Positions 5,269-7,143 of a stretch of DNA of 7,143 bases are shown in pieces; the first letter of the stretch is position 1, and each line of letters starts with the position of its first letter. The position numbers were made by a program, and so were the translations under genes. The DNA lies in the NCBI GenBank assembly GCA_945787425.1, contig CALZHO010000036.1, positions 1-7,143 on the forward strand, given 5' to 3'. The stretch comes from an uncultured Bacteroidales bacterium (GTDB lineage: Bacteria > Bacteroidota > Bacteroidia > Bacteroidales > Paludibacteraceae). Below the pieces are notes generated by a model. That model searched no databases. It saw only the letters and a program-made list of their open reading frames with translations, and was not told where the DNA came from.

Positions 5269-6960
5269 ATGAAAAAATCATTATTCCTTGTGTCAATTAT
5301 TGCACTTGCAGTGCTGACATCTTGTGGAACTGCTGTTCAACCAGAGCAAGTTTCCGTTAATCCAAGTCCGCTTACAGTGGTGGGCAATCAAGTTGAAGCA
5401 GAGATTACAGGTACTTTCCCTGTAAAGAAATTTGCTAAAAATGCAGTATTAACCATCACGCCTGTTCTCAAATATGAAGGCGGTGAGGCTTTGGCTCAAT
5501 CTGTTGTTTATGTTGGTGAGAAAGCCAGAGAGAATGGTCAAGTGGTTTACTACAGTGTGGGTGGTAAATACAGACAAGTGGCTACTTTTGATTATGTACC
5601 CGCAATGGCTAAATCGGAACTCTATTTGCGTTTCGTAGCTCGTTCTGGTAACAAGACTGTGGTTATCCCAGATGTGAAAATTGCTGATGGTGTCGTTTCT
5701 ACTGCTAAGATGGTAGTTGCTTCTGCTGAAGAGGTAAAACCACAAATTACTGCTGACAAGTTCCAACGCATTATTCAAGAGGTACAAGAAGCGGATATCC
5801 GTTTCCTTATCCAACAATCTACACTCCGCAATTCTGAATTGAAGAGCCAAGAGATGAAGGACCTTCATGCTGCAATTAAGGACGCTAATACTGCTGAAAA
5901 CAAAGCAATCAACAAAATTGAAGTAGCTGGTTATGCTTCTCCTGATGGTTCTGAGGGCTTGAACGAGAAGTTGGCTGACGCCCGTCAAGCAAATGCAGAG
6001 AAGTATTTGAAAAACCAACTCAAGAGAGCAAAAGTAACAGCTGATATTGAGTCTAATGTAACCGCTGAGGACTGGGCTGGTTTCCAAGCAGCTATGGAGG
6101 CAAGTAACATCCAAGACAAGGAGTTGGTTCTCCGCGTGTTGAGCATGTACACCGATCCTGAGGAGCGTGAGGCTCAAATTAAGAACCTGAGCGCAGTGTA
6201 CAAAACAATCGCAGATGAGATTTTGCCAGCATTGCGTCGTAGCCGTCTAATCTTGACTACCGATTTGATTGGTAAATCTGATGATGAGATTGCTGCTTTG
6301 GCTAAAAACGATCCTCGTGCATTGAATGTTGATGAGTTGCTTTATGCTGCTACGCTCACTGCTGATGCTGCTGAGAAAATGACCATTTATACCACAGCAT
6401 CAGAGTTGTTCCCTGCGGATTATCGTTCTTTCAACAATATTGGTATGTTGTATTTCAACCAAGGCGATGTGGCTAATGCACGTAGAAGTTTTGCTAAAGC
6501 ACTTCAATTGGCTCCTGCTAACCCAGATGTGAACTACAACGCTGGTATCGCAGCAATGGCAGAGAATGATCTGGCACAAGCTGAGCAATATCTGGGCAAA
6601 GCGGCTGGTACTAAGGGCGATTTGAAAGTGGCAATGGGTACACTCTACACCATGAAGGGTGATTATTCTGCTGCTAAGACCGCTTATGGCAAAGAGGCTA
6701 CCAATAACGCTGCTGTTCAACAAATCTTGAACGAGGACTATGCTGCTGCACGCCAAACATTGGCACGCGTTGCTAAACCTAATGCTACCACTGCTTATTT
6801 GGCTGCTGTTGTTGGCGCTCGTACCAATGATCGTGACGCTGTATATGCTAACTTGAAAGTGGCTGTGCAACGTAATGCACAAATGAAGGCGAAAGCACAA
6901 AGCGATATTGAGTTTGCTAAATACCAATACGATCAACAATTCCAAGAGATCGTTAAGTAA
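5269..6960 (+). CDS. Outer-membrane lipoprotein with OmpA-like domain and TPR repeats
   Basis: This 563-residue protein starts with MKKSLFLVSI and a lipobox LTSC, which lipidates Cys19. Residues 25-155 are a beta-rich N-terminal domain (VSVNPSPLTVVGNQVEAEI). Residues 165-335 fit the Bacteroidota form of the OmpA-like domain. They show IRFLIQQSTLR (177-187), then VAGYASPDGSEGLNEKLADARQ (219-240). A long helical insert (about 255-318, including TAEDWAGFQAAMEAS) follows, and ILPALRRSRLILTTD (318-332) ends the domain. Such domains usually hold peptidoglycan. The Asp of the classic GHTDxxG motif is not aligned here, but the Arg of the following helix (239) is kept. Residues 345-500 contain TPR units, clearest at 384-418 (YRSFNNIGMLYFNQGDVANA) and about 419-475, which suggest protein binding. 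It probably tethers the outer membrane to the wall and scaffolds other proteins. The strong promoter implies good expression. Its stop overlaps the next start. Confidence 0.85.
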   Translation: MKKSLFLVSIIALAVLTSCGTAVQPEQVSVNPSPLTVVGNQVEAEITGTFPVKKFAKNAVLTITPVLKYEGGEALAQSVVYVGEKARENGQVVYYSVGGKYRQVATFDYVPAMAKSELYLRFVARSGNKTVVIPDVKIADGVVSTAKMVVASAEEVKPQITADKFQRIIQEVQEADIRFLIQQSTLRNSELKSQEMKDLHAAIKDANTAENKAINKIEVAGYASPDGSEGLNEKLADARQANAEKYLKNQLKRAKVTADIESNVTAEDWAGFQAAMEASNIQDKELVLRVLSMYTDPEEREAQIKNLSAVYKTIADEILPALRRSRLILTTDLIGKSDDEIAALAKNDPRALNVDELLYAATLTADAAEKMTIYTTASELFPADYRSFNNIGMLYFNQGDVANARRSFAKALQLAPANPDVNYNAGIAAMAENDLAQAEQYLGKAAGTKGDLKVAMGTLYTMKGDYSAAKTAYGKEATNNAAVQQILNEDYAAARQTLARVAKPNATTAYLAAVVGARTNDRDAVYANLKVAVQRNAQMKAKAQSDIEFAKYQYDQQFQEIVK

Positions 6961-7143
6961 TGTCGGTTCTTTTTCCAAAAGTACCCAAACCCCGTGGGTG
7001 GGATTATCGCCCCATCTACTATGACAAAGAGAAGGAGGCGCGCAAGGAGAAACTTGCGCGTCTTCATCGTGGCTCCTTTCGAGAAACACACGAGTTGAAT
7101 ACGTACAAGCGAAAAGAGCAAAAACAGCGTAAATCCAAACTCC
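6960..7143 (+). CDS. Small basic conserved Bacteroidales protein, N-terminal part, runs off the window
   Basis: An open frame begins at the ATG that shares one base with the preceding TAA stop (TAATG, 6958-6962) and stays open to the window edge (61 codons). It begins MSVLFPKVPKPRGWDYRPIY, followed by a charged stretch rich in Lys, Arg and Glu (YDKEKEARKEKLARLHRGSF, then RETHELN). From memory, a small protein family in Bacteroidales opens with KPRxFNYRPxYYDPxKE, which supports both the frame and the start. No function is known to me. The one-base overlap suggests translational coupling to the OmpA/TPR lipoprotein gene. An 8-bp inverted repeat lies inside the frame at 7039-7060. Confidence 0.75.
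   Translation, partial: MSVLFPKVPKPRGWDYRPIYYDKEKEARKEKLARLHRGSFRETHELNTYKRKEQKQRKSKL

Noticed and set aside
5449..6177. Long minus-strand open frame (242 codons) inside the OmpA/TPR lipoprotein gene
   Set aside because: Its Ser/Leu/Cys-rich composition is typical of an antisense shadow of a well-expressed gene; the plus strand has clear domains.
6973..7004. CCC/GGG inverted repeat around ACCCAAACCCCGTGGGT as a terminator for the lipoprotein gene
   Set aside because: Short stem, no T run, and it lies in the coding start of the next gene.
6400..7089. Long minus-strand open frame (229 codons) opposite the TPR region and the small basic protein
   Set aside because: Antisense shadow with no promoter or family features; both plus-strand genes are better supported.
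1..7143. Mobile element, CRISPR array, tRNA or defence system
   Set aside because: No transposase, integrase, terminal repeats, regularly spaced repeats or tRNA-like folds were found; gene content is core-type.

Overview
The window looks like chromosomal DNA from a member of the Bacteroidota, most likely the order Bacteroidales; I cannot name a genus. The evidence is as follows. All four recognisable promoters have the Bacteroides-type -7 box TAnnTTTG with a TTG/TTTG -33 element, and all four have a 20-nt spacer. The genes lack obvious Shine-Dalgarno sequences. Three of the proteins are lipoproteins of types typical of this phylum.

Layout. (1) Bases 1-213 (minus strand) hold the first 71 codons of an HD-domain phosphohydrolase of the COG1078 type. 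(2) Bases 214-393 are a divergent control region with one promoter for each direction, and copies of TATGCAA sit on the promoter elements. (3) Bases 394-4168 (plus strand) hold a tight five-gene cluster with no gap above 29 nt: a MarC-family membrane protein, a thioredoxin-fold lipoprotein without the CXXC motif, a compact epoxyqueuosine reductase (queG), ribose-5-phosphate isomerase B (rpiB) and a radical SAM/SPASM protein of unknown substrate. (4) The cluster ends 3 nt from the stop codon of a convergent lipoprotein gene of unknown function (4172-4984, minus). A hairpin followed by a T run spans both stop codons. (5) Bases 4985-5268 are a second divergent control region with two good promoters and four copies of TTTTCGC/GCGAAAA. 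(6) Bases 5269-6960 (plus) encode a lipoprotein that joins an N-terminal domain, a Bacteroidota-type OmpA-like domain and TPR repeats. (7) From 6960 to the window edge runs the start of a small basic protein, which overlaps the preceding stop codon as TAATG.

How the genes fit together. The five-gene cluster reads as a housekeeping co-transcription unit rather than one pathway. QueG completes the tRNA base queuosine, RpiB interconverts pentose phosphates, and the MarC protein and the lipoprotein belong to the envelope. I see no mobile element, CRISPR array, tRNA or rRNA and no clear defence or biosynthetic system. The most unusual points are the shortened QueG with all eight cluster cysteines kept, the redox-inactive thioredoxin-fold lipoprotein, the orphan radical SAM enzyme in the cluster, and the two repeat-bearing divergent promoter regions.
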